Positions 34,309 through 42,757 of a stretch of DNA of 64,000 nt are shown here, one piece after another. The stretch spans positions 457,972 to 521,971 of the forward strand of contig NZ_WNKS01000001.1 of the NCBI RefSeq assembly GCF_009720655.1, read 5' to 3'. Positions within the stretch are counted from its first letter, which is position 1, and each line of letters begins with the position of its first letter. A model generated the notes under the pieces. That model made no database searches. It had not been told where the DNA came from and saw only the letters and a program-made list of their open reading frames with translations. The position numbers and the translations under genes are program-made. The DNA comes from Rhodoblastus acidophilus. Lineage in GTDB: Bacteria; Pseudomonadota; Alphaproteobacteria; Rhizobiales; Beijerinckiaceae.

Positions 34309-34763
34309 CAGGCCTCCTCAGCGCCGGCTTGACGGGCTGGAAAGAAAAGCCATGCGATCTCGCCAAGCACCGTGATCGCGGCGAGCGCGAGCAGGACGCC
34401 ATGCGGGCGCGCGACCCGCCGCAGCGCGCCCGCCGAGTCTTTCCAGGCGAAGGCCTCGAATTTTCGGCGCCCCAAAGATTCTAGACCAAACACCATCGTC
34501 ATGAACACGGCCCACAGCGCCGCCCTGGCCGCCATCCACCAGAAATGAGGGTCGATGAACCGTTCCCACAGGTCCGCGTGACATGTCATCCATAAACCCG
34601 CCGCGCCTGCGAGCGGGATGGAGAGCCGGATCTGCGCGGCGAAGCGGCGCTCGACCCATTCGAACCGTTTTCGGGCCTCGACGGGGGAGCGCGACGACGC
34701 GAGCGGCAGGACGACGCGCGTCACGAAGCCGACGCCGCCGATCCAATGTTCGATGGCGAGCAC
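34308..34763 (-). CDS. Small CopD-like four-helix membrane protein, possibly N-terminally broken
   Basis: The product is 151 aa from GTG 34763. About four membrane segments are visible (VLAIEHWIGGVGFVTRVVLP, RLSIPLAGAAGLWM, WWMAARAALWAVFMTMVFGL, GVLLALAAITVLGEIAWLFF). The pattern resembles CopD/DUF-type heme-copper membrane proteins. Just upstream the frame reads ATG ATC TCC TGA TCA CGC GCT CTG TAC before this GTG. One TGA therefore separates a natural-looking start (34790) from the helix, whose N-terminus appears clipped. The gene is coupled to ubiB. A nonsense change, a sequencing error or a genuine GTG start are all possible. Confidence 0.65.
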   Translation of the reverse strand: MLAIEHWIGGVGFVTRVVLPLASSRSPVEARKRFEWVERRFAAQIRLSIPLAGAAGLWMTCHADLWERFIDPHFWWMAARAALWAVFMTMVFGLESLGRRKFEAFAWKDSAGALRRVARPHGVLLALAAITVLGEIAWLFFPARQAGAEEA

Positions 34764-34790
34764 GTACAGAGCGCGTGATCAGGAGATCAT

Positions 34791-35099
34791 CAGGCATGGC
34801 GCGTTTTAGTCGATGGGGGAACGCGTCGCAACCAAGGAGGGAGACGGCTATCTGGTCAGCCGGTTAGCACATCTGCGAGCATGCGGACTCCATCAGGATC
34901 AGGTCTCGCGGCGCCACGCCGGCCTGACACTGAAAGGCGCCGGCTCTCGCTCATCTCTCATGATCGAACCCTCATGGTCTGATGGAACCAAAACCGCTCA
35001 GCTTTCGTCTTGGTTCCGTCTCAGAGGAGATAACGTTGCGGATTGTCGACGAGGCGTGGGTGCAGCCTTCGCCTGTTCGCCATGAATTTGGAGAGCGCC
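34791..35099. other. Intergenic region between the CopD-like and DUF4399 genes
   Basis: About 310 bases between divergent genes hold no convincing gene. A hairpin with an 11-base stem (34981-34991 with 35010-35020, one G-T pair, 18-base loop) precedes AGAGGAGA at 35023-35030. An open frame from 34982 crosses into the next gene out of frame and looks like chance. Confidence 0.5.
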
Positions 35100-35525
35100 A
35101 TGCACAGAATTGCTTTGATCGCCGCCGTCGCCTTGACTCTGCCCGCCGTCGCGTCGCGCGCGGAGCCCTATTGGCCTGAGAAGGCGCGAGTCTATTTCAT
35201 CGCGCCGGCGAATGGGGCCGTGGTCAGCGGCAAGGTGGAGGTGAAATTCGGATTGTCAGGCGTGGGCGTCGCGCCCGCCGGCACCGACAAGCCCAATGTC
35301 GGTCACCATCATCTTCTGATCGATGTCGAGACGCCCAGGGGGGACGAACTCATGGCACCGCTTCCGGCCGGCGCCCAGGTCAAACATTTTGGCGGCGGCC
35401 AGACCGAGACGCTGCTCGACCTGCCGCCCGGTCGCCACAAGCTGCAACTGATCCTCGGCGACGCCAATCATGTTCCGCACGATCCGCCGCTGGTCTCCGA
35501 CGTCATCGAAATCGAGGTGAAGTAG
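35100..35525 (+). CDS. Exported DUF4399 protein
   Basis: The product is 141 aa. A signal peptide (MHRIALIAAVALTLPAVASRA) precedes a compact beta-rich DUF4399 domain with RVYFIAPANGAVVSGKVEV, VGHHHLLIDV and the PPGRHKLQLILGDANHVPHDPP segment. The His-rich strands suggest metal binding, but no function is established for the family to my knowledge. ATG 35100 follows GGAGAG by 4 bases; the frame upstream lacks a better start. It stands alone between genes of opposite strand. Confidence 0.88.
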   Translation: MHRIALIAAVALTLPAVASRAEPYWPEKARVYFIAPANGAVVSGKVEVKFGLSGVGVAPAGTDKPNVGHHHLLIDVETPRGDELMAPLPAGAQVKHFGGGQTETLLDLPPGRHKLQLILGDANHVPHDPPLVSDVIEIEVK

Positions 35526-35593
35526 GTTTTCGGCGCGGAAGGCCGACGGGAACGCGCGGAGGCGCGATCAAGGGGCGGGCGCCGGCAAAACCA

Positions 35594-35905
35594 TCAAACG
35601 GCGTCCTTGAGCTCCAGCCAGCCGAACCCGACCGGATCGATGATGGCGATCGCGCCGATCCCTTCGCGTTCCGCGAGGGCCAAAGCCTGGTTGAAGGCGA
35701 ATTTGATCGGCGGGTTGTCGTCGGAGGCGACGAATGCGACCCTGCCGCCCGAATCTGGCCGACTGACATAGGCGAGCGTTTGCGTCAGCGGATGGCGGCT
35801 GTGTTGATGGACTTGCACCACGATGCAGTCGCCGCCGTTGGGGAGGCGTTCGGGATTCCAGAGGATCGCCGGAGGCCGCGTCGTTTCGGGCGTGGTCGAT
35901 GTCAT
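35594..35905 (-). CDS. Hypothetical protein (103 aa)
   Basis: The product is a small soluble protein, MTSTTPETTRPPAILWNPER and so on, ending GAIAIIDPVGFGWLELKDAV. I recognise no family. Codon positions and composition look coding, and the start overlaps the stop of the next upstream gene (35902-35905, ATGA), so the two are translated together. Both proteins contain a similar closing motif (IIDPVGFGW here, WIDDPGG in the partner), hinting at a shared alpha/beta fold. Confidence 0.6.
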   Translation of the reverse strand: MTSTTPETTRPPAILWNPERLPNGGDCIVVQVHQHSRHPLTQTLAYVSRPDSGGRVAFVASDDNPPIKFAFNQALALAEREGIGAIAIIDPVGFGWLELKDAV

Positions 35906-36171
35906 CGCGCGGGGCGCATGTTCGGCGGGAAGCGTCCGCCGGGATCATCGATCCACACGCAGGCGATCCCGGCCTTCTCGGCATAGTCGAGCGCCGCCAG
36001 CAAGGCTTCCGCCGCCGGAAGCGGGTGGGGAAACGCGTCGGGGTCGAACGAGGCGCCGAATTTTGTGACGGAGAGCGTCGCGAGCGCCGGCGCGTCGTCG
36101 ACGTCGTGGACGCGCATCTCCACGACCGCTCCGAAAGGCAGAGCGCTGCGATGTTCAACGATGCGCGTCAT
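35902..36171 (-). CDS. Hypothetical protein (89 aa)
   Basis: The product is a small soluble protein (MTRIVEHRSALPFGAVVEMR, then FDPDAFPHPLPAAEALLAAL). ATG 36171 follows GAAGGCGAG; in-frame starts at 36198 and 36225 are alternatives. It is coupled to the 35594 gene. No family is recognised. Confidence 0.55.
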   Translation of the reverse strand: MTRIVEHRSALPFGAVVEMRVHDVDDAPALATLSVTKFGASFDPDAFPHPLPAAEALLAALDYAEKAGIACVWIDDPGGRFPPNMRPAR

Positions 36172-36318
36172 GGTCTCGCCTTCTAGGGTCGCGGCCATGG
36201 GCCCGACCTCGCCTGAGAGGAACATCAGGGCTCTATATCCGATTTCGCCGTCGGCGCCGAACGCGCAGTTCCCCGGGCGCGTGCGTCAGGGGATGTTCAT
36301 GGCGGGGACCTCTCGGGT

Positions 36319-36588
36319 TCACGCGGCTTTCGACTGTTCCGGCTCCGAGGAGTCCATGGCCCGCAGATACAGGTCGAGCAGGGTCTCATGCTCGTCGCGT
36401 TCGTCCTTGTCCTGCTTGCGCAGGCGGATGATCTCCTTGATGACCTTGACGTCGTAGCCTTCGCCCTTGGCTTCCGCAAAAATTTCCTTCTTGCCCTCGT
36501 TCAGGGCCTTGATCTCTTCCTCGATGTGTTCGATGCGCTCGACAATGGTGCGAATGCGCTCACCTGTAACATCCAGACTGTCCGACAC
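36319..36588 (-). CDS. gapR: GapR-like nucleoid-associated protein (DUF2312)
   Basis: The product is 89 aa, almost entirely helical/coiled coil (RIEHIEEEIKALNEGKKEIF) with the diagnostic EAKGEGYDVKVIKEIIRLRK and DLYLRAM. GapR is an alphaproteobacterial protein that binds overtwisted/AT-rich DNA and stimulates topoisomerases ahead of replication and transcription. Full length is present. It is a lone gene, with about 90 bases to each neighbour. Confidence 0.93.
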   Translation of the reverse strand: MSDSLDVTGERIRTIVERIEHIEEEIKALNEGKKEIFAEAKGEGYDVKVIKEIIRLRKQDKDERDEHETLLDLYLRAMDSSEPEQSKAA

Positions 36589-36675
36589 GGTTGGCCTCCC
36601 TCGATTCGTGCAAGGGAGGCTAGGGTCGCGAAGGTCACCAGTGTGTTAACGGGTCATTTTAAGATGTGGAGAACC

Positions 36676-38571
36676 TCAGAACGCGATCTTGATTCCGCCG
36701 GACCCGACAAAACCGTCGCCGCCCGGCTGCCCCAGCGTCTGCGACAGATTGATCGTCAGCGCGACGTCGCCGGTCACGCGCGCGCTCGCGCCGGTCGAGA
36801 GACGCGCGAACGCATGGTTGGGCGCGCCGGCCGCCGTCCAGGTGTTGACGATCAGCGGCGCGGAAACGGCGCTGTACTGGATCAAACGGTTGACACCGTT
36901 GAAATAATCCTCGGCGGTGGCGTTGAAATAGGCGTCGATGGCCGTGCGGTTCCAGGCGAAGGCGCCGCGCGCCTGGAGACCGGCGCTGCCGAGCAGGGCT
37001 TCGGCGTTCTGCGCCTTCACGTTGAGGGTCAGAACCGGGTCGCCGCTTTCCGTGTAGCCGTTGAAATCCGCCCGGGCGTAAGTCAGGCCGGCGATCGGGC
37101 CAAGGCGCATCGACGGCGCGACATCGAAGAGATAGCCGCTCTTGAAGGCGGCGGCGAAGGTGGTTCCGCTGGGGTGCGAGGTGATCGAGTCGATCACGCC
37201 GGGGCGGGTGTTGTCATAGTTCACCCAGCCATAGGACAACAGCCCTTGAAAGAACAGGTTGCGCAGGTCGTAGGCGCCGTAGACGCCCAGTTGGTTGGCG
37301 ACGCCGTCGAATTTACCGCCGTTCTGGTTGAGCTGAACGCTGGGACTGGAGAAATGGTAGGCCGCGCCGATCATGGCGTCGGGCGCGAGGCGGTATTCGA
37401 CGCCGAAGGAGCCGCCGACGCCATACCAGTTGTAGCCGAGCGAATCGCCAGCGTTTCCGCGCGTTGCCACGGCGCCGTCGACTTGCATGAAGGCGGACCA
37501 GGGGCTCGGCTCGACGCCGGGCGGCCCCTTGGTGGAGGCGAGCTCGCGGCTTGCCGACGGCGCCGCGCCGCCGTTGAACAGGTCGAGCCGGCCAAACAGG
37601 GTCGAGACGAAGGCGTTGGTGACGCCGACGCCCGAACTGGCGGTCGCGGCCAGGGTTTGGGGCGCGTTGAGGCGATTGGCGATATAGTCCGCGACAATGG
37701 CGAAGCCCGCCGAGGTCAGGTGCAACTGATCAAGATAGAACAGATATTGCGCTTGCAGGGCGGAATTGCCGAGACAGGTCGTGGGGCAGGCCCCTGCCGA
37801 TTGCAGTCCGTACGCCGCGGGATTGGCCGTGATTTCGGCGAGGAGCCGCGTGCCGTCCAAATATTCGACCCGGACTCCCGAAGCGGCGACGGCGGCGAGG
37901 TTTTGCTGCATCGCCGCATTGAAGGTCTGGCTGTAGGCGGCGCCGACGGCGACGGCCGAAGGCGAATATTTGGCCGCTTCCGGTAACTGGGAGACATCGA
38001 GGGCGGCGAAAACGAGGGTCTTGGCGCCGACGGCGGTGAGCGCCTTCACACCCGCCATGGCCTGGGTGACCGAAGTGGCCGCAGCGGCGGGAACGCCAGC
38101 CATCGAGCCGCCGGACTGGTAATAGTCGCGCGCGTCATTGCCGCCAATGTCCAGCGTCACCAACTGGTTCGGGGCGATCTTGCCGCCGGCCCCGACAAAG
38201 CCCTGCCACTCCTGGGCGAAACCGGGCAGGCCAACGAAATCGTTGCCGGTTCCGGTCTGCGCCCCGCCGAGCGCGTAATTCGATTGCGGGATCCGGTAGA
38301 TGCTCGAGAGCGAGTCGACGTAGTTTGTGCCGCCGCTGAAACGGCCTGTCGGATAGATGAAGTTGATCGCGGCGAGCGTGGGGCCGAAGCCAGGGGTCGT
38401 CGCCATAATTTTCTGGATATTGCCGATGTCGGCGTAGCTGTCGCCGAACGCGACGATCGATGAGTAATGCTGCGCGTGGGCTGCGGAGAGCGGCGCGACG
38501 CCGGCCACCAGCGCGGCGACCAGGGCGCGCGTGCGACGGCGCGGATTCAGGTTCGTGATTTTGGCGACCAT
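36676..38571 (-). CDS. GDSL-family esterase autotransporter
   Basis: The product is 631 aa. A signal peptide (LVAALVAGVAPLSAAHA) is followed by a GDSL lipase passenger (about 38-330) with block I FGDSYADIGN (catalytic Ser), block III IGGNDARDYY and block V LDQLHLTSAGF (Asp/His). A C-terminal beta-barrel (about 370-631) ends in GGIKIAF, an outer-membrane assembly signal with a terminal Phe. It is EstA-like and is probably surface-displayed, hydrolysing ester lipids. It stands alone, with about 180 bases to the TPR-sulfotransferase gene on the same strand. Confidence 0.93.
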   Translation of the reverse strand: MVAKITNLNPRRRTRALVAALVAGVAPLSAAHAQHYSSIVAFGDSYADIGNIQKIMATTPGFGPTLAAINFIYPTGRFSGGTNYVDSLSSIYRIPQSNYALGGAQTGTGNDFVGLPGFAQEWQGFVGAGGKIAPNQLVTLDIGGNDARDYYQSGGSMAGVPAAAATSVTQAMAGVKALTAVGAKTLVFAALDVSQLPEAAKYSPSAVAVGAAYSQTFNAAMQQNLAAVAASGVRVEYLDGTRLLAEITANPAAYGLQSAGACPTTCLGNSALQAQYLFYLDQLHLTSAGFAIVADYIANRLNAPQTLAATASSGVGVTNAFVSTLFGRLDLFNGGAAPSASRELASTKGPPGVEPSPWSAFMQVDGAVATRGNAGDSLGYNWYGVGGSFGVEYRLAPDAMIGAAYHFSSPSVQLNQNGGKFDGVANQLGVYGAYDLRNLFFQGLLSYGWVNYDNTRPGVIDSITSHPSGTTFAAAFKSGYLFDVAPSMRLGPIAGLTYARADFNGYTESGDPVLTLNVKAQNAEALLGSAGLQARGAFAWNRTAIDAYFNATAEDYFNGVNRLIQYSAVSAPLIVNTWTAAGAPNHAFARLSTGASARVTGDVALTINLSQTLGQPGGDGFVGSGGIKIAF

Positions 38572-38750
38572 GCTAGAACCGCGCCTCCCCAGGCAGAAGA
38601 TATGACGACACCATGCGCGGCCCCGCCTTTTTCGCGTCGGACCACTTCACGAAGAGTTTACTTGAATTGCTGCCCTTGGGAAGCTTTTGGGCGCCAAAAG
38701 GCCTGCTTTTGATTACGGAGAGCGCGTGAAGGCAAAGGTCAAGACCGGGT

Positions 38751-41700
38751 TCATGACCCCGGATCGAGGTCGAGGGCGTTCAACAGTGGTTTGAGGCTGT
38801 TCTGGTAAACGCGCCAGCGCCCGACCGCGGAACGATAGACGGGCTTGCGCACCTGCGTCGCGCTGGCCGTGCGCACCGGGCGCGCGGTCAGGTGGAAGTC
38901 GAGGCAGGCCGGATCGAAAGGCAGGCCGCAGAAATCCAGAAGCTTTCGCGTTGCGCCTTCGGCATCCTCGACCACGTCTTTATAATCGAGATCGAGGAAG
39001 GCGCCCGGCGGCAGCGCCGCGCGCCAGTGCGCCATCAGTTTTTCGTAGCGGCGATGGTAGCGGCCGAGTTCGGCGAGGTCATAAGTGTGGTTCTGCTCGG
39101 CAGAGAAGAGTTTTGTGAAGCAGGACAGGCACGTGTCGATGGCGTCGCGCCGGCAGTGAATGATTTTCGCGTTGGGCAGCGCCAGATGGATCAGGCCGAC
39201 GAAATAAAAATTCGAGGGCATCTTGTCGGTGACGCGCGCGCTCTCTGGCGCAATTTTTAGGAGCCGTTGCAAAAAAGCTTCGCCGATGCGGCGCAGGTCG
39301 CCCGGCTTCGCGGCGGCCAAAAAATCCGGAAACGCTCCGCCCGCCTCGGCGACGGCCTCGCTGAAACTCATGAGTTCGCCGGCGCCGTGGACGCCGGGGT
39401 GACTGGCGAGGATCTGCTCGACAAGCGTCGTGCCGGAGCGCGGCATGCCCAGGACGAAAATCGGGCGATCCGAGGGATGCCCGAGGCCCACGTGACGCGC
39501 CAGCGTTTCTTGGGTGAACGCCGCCTCGATGCGGTCGAACAGGCCGAGAATTTGAGTCTCGTCGTAATCGATGGCGGCGCGCTTGGCGGCATTGCCGCGC
39601 AGATAAAAGCCGAAGGATTTTTCGAAATTTTTCAGGTCCGCATAGGCCTTGCCCAGCGCGAAATCGAGTTGGAGGCGATCCGTCGCTGACAGGTCCGGAC
39701 GGGCCGCCAGCGCCTCCATCTGGGCGATGCGCGGATCGTCGGCTGTGAATGTGCGGGAATCCGCGAGATTGAAATAGGCCCCGGCGAGATCGGGATTGAT
39801 CTCGATCGCCTTGAGATAGGCGGCTTCGGCCTCCTTGAATTTCCCAATATCCTTCAGCGCGTTGCCCATGTTGTTCCAGGCTTCGGCGAGCTTCGGATTG
39901 AGGGCGAGGGCGCGGTGGAAGCACGCCAGCGCGCTTTCGAAATCCCCCTGCTCGAAGCGCGCGCGCCCCAGCAGGTTTATGGCGTCACCATTGTCGGGAT
40001 CAAGCGCCAGCGCCGCGCGCGCCTCCCGCTCCGCTTCGCCGATCCGGTTGCAGTCGGCCAGCAGGGCGCCATAGTGGATATGGATTTTTTCGACGCGGTC
40101 TCCGATCGCCAGCGCGCGCCGAAACATGTCTTCGGCTTCGTCGAACTTTTCCAAATCCTTGAGCGCCAGCGCCAGACTGTCGAGGATGTCGGGATCGTGC
40201 GGTTTCAGCGCCAGCGCCTTTCGGTAGGCGGCAATGGCGTCTACAAAACGCTTCAATTCGCGCAGGCACGTGCCGAGATTGTTCCAGCCTTCCGCAAAAT
40301 GCGCGTCCAATTCCAACGCGCGCCTGTAGGCGGGCTCGGCCTCGGCAAAACGCTTGAGCCGCTGCAGGGCGTTGCCGCGATTGCTGTGCGCGCGGGCAAA
40401 ATTCGGGCTGAGCGCCACCGCCTTGTCGAGTGCAGTGAGGGCTTCTTCGTAGCGCGCGAGGTCAAACAGGGCGATGGCGAGATTGCTCAGCGCCTCGGGG
40501 TAATTCGGGTCGATGTCGAGCGTATTTCGCGCCTGCGACGCCGCCTCTTCGGGCTGGCCGCTCAGCCGCAGCATTTCCCCGAGGTTCGCATGATAGAGCG
40601 CGCGGTCCGGCGCAATGGCGGTCGCCCGCCGCAGATGGGCGATGGCGTCTGCGAGCTGGCCGGATTGATGCGCGGCGACGCCGAGGTTGTGCAGCGCCTC
40701 GGCTTGGTCGGGCTCGGACGGCCCCGCCTCGGGGGCTGGGGAGGCGGCGTTTGCGCGGCGGGTTTCGAGCGCGAGAATGGCGCGGGCGTGGGCTGCGCGC
40801 GTCTCCTGCGCCGCCTTGAACGGCATGAGCGCGGAGGCGTCGCCTGCCGCCGCCGCGCGCAAGGATTTGCAAACCTGCGCCATCACCGCTGGCCAATTTT
40901 CGTTCCGCTGACGGAACAGGCGGGCGTTCGGATACCAGGGACTGTCTTCGCGCTCCAGCAGCCACCGCCAGTCGGCGATCCACGAAAGCAATATCCACAC
41001 GGGCTTGCCGAGCCCGCCGGCGAGATGGCAGCAGGAGGAATCGACGGAGATGACGAGATCGAGATGCGCCACCGCCCCCGCAGTACTGGCGAAATCGCCG
41101 AGGTCGCGGGAGAGGTCGAGCACCTTCCCCTTGGGGGCGAGCTTTTTCAACTCGGCGGCGCGGGCGCCGAATTGCAGACTGACGAGGGAGACGCCGGGAA
41201 CGTCGAGCAGCGGCGCGAAATGCGTCACCTCGAGCGAGCGCCGGTGATCGTTGGCGTGTTCGGGATTGCCGCCCCAGTTGATCCCGACTTTCAGTCCCGG
41301 CAGGCCGGCGAGGCGCGCGCGCCATTTTTCGACGGCCGCCGGGGGCGCCCGCAAATACGGCAGATCGGCAGGGATGGTTTCGTGGCGCGTGTTGAACAGG
41401 TGCGGCAGGCTCATCAGCGCGAAATCGCAGTGATATGGCGGCGGGTCGCCGCTGTCGCCGTATACGTCGATCTCCGGCAGGCTCTCGCGCATCAGCCCCG
41501 CCAATTCCGGGTGCACGCGGAACGAAACCTTTTTGGCGCGCGGCGCCAGCAGTTTGACGTAACGCGCGAATTGCAGCGTGTCGCCAAAACCCTGTTCGGC
41601 CTGCACATGGACATGCTTTTCGAAAAAACTGTCGCCGCGCCAGGGTTTTTGGGGCAAGCCCTTGCGCGCGCTGGAGCGAAGCCGCCATTCATATTCGGCG

Positions 41701-42401
41701 AGCCCTTCGGCGAAATCGCCGCGCATCAGCAGCAGGATGCCAAGGCCCGCGCGCGCATTGGCGTGGTCGGGCGCGAGGGCGATGGCGCGGCGCAGGCAGA
41801 CGAAAGCTTCCGCGTAATCGCCATTGTGGTGCAGCGCCGTGCCGAGATTGGCCCAGGCGTCGGCGTAATCGGGGGCGAGCGCGACCGCCGTCCGATAGGC
41901 GGCGATGGCGTTCGGGTAATCTTTCAGACCGTAAAAGGCGTTGCCGAGATTGCAATGCGCCGGCGCGAACTGAGGATTGGCCTCGATCGCCTTCTGCTGC
42001 GCCCGCGCCGCCGCCTCGAAATTTTTGAGGTCGTAATGGGCGGCGCCGAGATTGCTCCAGGCCGCGGGCATTGTGGGGTCGAGCCGGGTCGCGCTCACCC
42101 CCTCTTCGACCGCCTGTTTCGGCCGCCCGGACAGCCGGAACATTTCGCCGAGATTGGCGCGGAACAGGGCGACATCGGGGGCGAGGGCGGTGGCGCGCTG
42201 GACGTTCGCGATGGCGTCGGCGAGTCGTCCCGCCTGATGGGCGATGACTCCGGCGAGGTGATGGGCCGCGGCGAGATCGGGTTGCGTCGCGAGGATCTGC
42301 TTGCAGATCGCCTCGGCCTCCATCAGCCGCCCCTCGGCCCGGCATCTCTCCGCATAGTCGAGCGCCTCGCCGATTGGCATGAGGCCCGTGGTTCCCGTCA
42401 C
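38751..42401 (-). CDS. TPR - glycosyltransferase-9-like - TPR - sulfotransferase fusion
   Basis: The product is 1216 aa. TPR repeats (about 1-240) are followed by a domain (about 270-550) whose DLVISVDSSCCHLAGGLGKP and WILLSWIADWRWLLEREDSP segments match the ADP-heptose/OGT-like glycosyltransferase fold. A second TPR array (about 580-910) and a C-terminal sulfotransferase follow. The 5'-phosphosulfate loop is FVLGMPRSGTTLVEQIL and the tail KIIHCRRDAIDTCLSCF is PAPS-binding. Such proteins may glycosylate or sulfate proteins or glycans in the cytoplasm. It is divergent from the adhesin gene at 42758, a possible substrate. No signal peptide is visible. Confidence 0.85.
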   Translation of the reverse strand: MTGTTGLMPIGEALDYAERCRAEGRLMEAEAICKQILATQPDLAAAHHLAGVIAHQAGRLADAIANVQRATALAPDVALFRANLGEMFRLSGRPKQAVEEGVSATRLDPTMPAAWSNLGAAHYDLKNFEAAARAQQKAIEANPQFAPAHCNLGNAFYGLKDYPNAIAAYRTAVALAPDYADAWANLGTALHHNGDYAEAFVCLRRAIALAPDHANARAGLGILLLMRGDFAEGLAEYEWRLRSSARKGLPQKPWRGDSFFEKHVHVQAEQGFGDTLQFARYVKLLAPRAKKVSFRVHPELAGLMRESLPEIDVYGDSGDPPPYHCDFALMSLPHLFNTRHETIPADLPYLRAPPAAVEKWRARLAGLPGLKVGINWGGNPEHANDHRRSLEVTHFAPLLDVPGVSLVSLQFGARAAELKKLAPKGKVLDLSRDLGDFASTAGAVAHLDLVISVDSSCCHLAGGLGKPVWILLSWIADWRWLLEREDSPWYPNARLFRQRNENWPAVMAQVCKSLRAAAAGDASALMPFKAAQETRAAHARAILALETRRANAASPAPEAGPSEPDQAEALHNLGVAAHQSGQLADAIAHLRRATAIAPDRALYHANLGEMLRLSGQPEEAASQARNTLDIDPNYPEALSNLAIALFDLARYEEALTALDKAVALSPNFARAHSNRGNALQRLKRFAEAEPAYRRALELDAHFAEGWNNLGTCLRELKRFVDAIAAYRKALALKPHDPDILDSLALALKDLEKFDEAEDMFRRALAIGDRVEKIHIHYGALLADCNRIGEAEREARAALALDPDNGDAINLLGRARFEQGDFESALACFHRALALNPKLAEAWNNMGNALKDIGKFKEAEAAYLKAIEINPDLAGAYFNLADSRTFTADDPRIAQMEALAARPDLSATDRLQLDFALGKAYADLKNFEKSFGFYLRGNAAKRAAIDYDETQILGLFDRIEAAFTQETLARHVGLGHPSDRPIFVLGMPRSGTTLVEQILASHPGVHGAGELMSFSEAVAEAGGAFPDFLAAAKPGDLRRIGEAFLQRLLKIAPESARVTDKMPSNFYFVGLIHLALPNAKIIHCRRDAIDTCLSCFTKLFSAEQNHTYDLAELGRYHRRYEKLMAHWRAALPPGAFLDLDYKDVVEDAEGATRKLLDFCGLPFDPACLDFHLTARPVRTASATQVRKPVYRSAVGRWRVYQNSLKPLLNALDLDPGS

Positions 42402-42757
42402 GCTGTTCGCCCTCCAAAATCCGCCCTAATCCGCGGCAATTCGCAGCAAAAGGCAAGGCGCCGCCCTGAGCCCTGAGAGAATGCAGGCCAAAGCCGGGCC
42501 GCCGAATTCCCCGAGGTCGCGCCAAATTCGCAACACTGTCGCTTAGGTCTTGATCGAACGCCATTTTTTCAAAGAATCGGCTGCAGTCGAAGCCATGCGA
42601 GCCTAGCGTCCGCAGGCGCAAACGCGGCGCTCCGTAGTTTTACGGATGCCCGGGCTCGACTTGGCCCAATATGTTGATTTGTGAGCAAATGCCGGGTTGC
42701 TCAACCACTAGGCGCGCGCGTCCGATCTTGCCCACAACGCATTGGCAGACCAACCAA
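42402..42757. promoter_or_regulatory. Divergent intergenic region with a 16-bp palindrome at 42631-42646
   Basis: The gap is 356 bases with no gene. It carries TCCGTAGTTTTACGGA (42631-42646), a perfect TCCGTA-N4-TACGGA inverted repeat also found at 51796-51811. Twenty-odd bases further is CAATAT (42668-42673), a possible -10 for the adhesin gene. The form resembles sites of NarL/FixJ-type regulators. The rest shows nothing else recognisable. Confidence 0.55.

Noticed and set aside
34982..35179. 65-codon frame starting MEPKPLSFRLGSVSEE
   Set aside because: It overlaps the DUF4399 gene out of frame and lacks a ribosome binding site; part of it is the hairpin sequence.
39915..42476. 853-codon open frame opposite the TPR-sulfotransferase gene
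   Set aside because: It is antisense to a gene with clear TPR and sulfotransferase motifs; the long frame results from GC bias.
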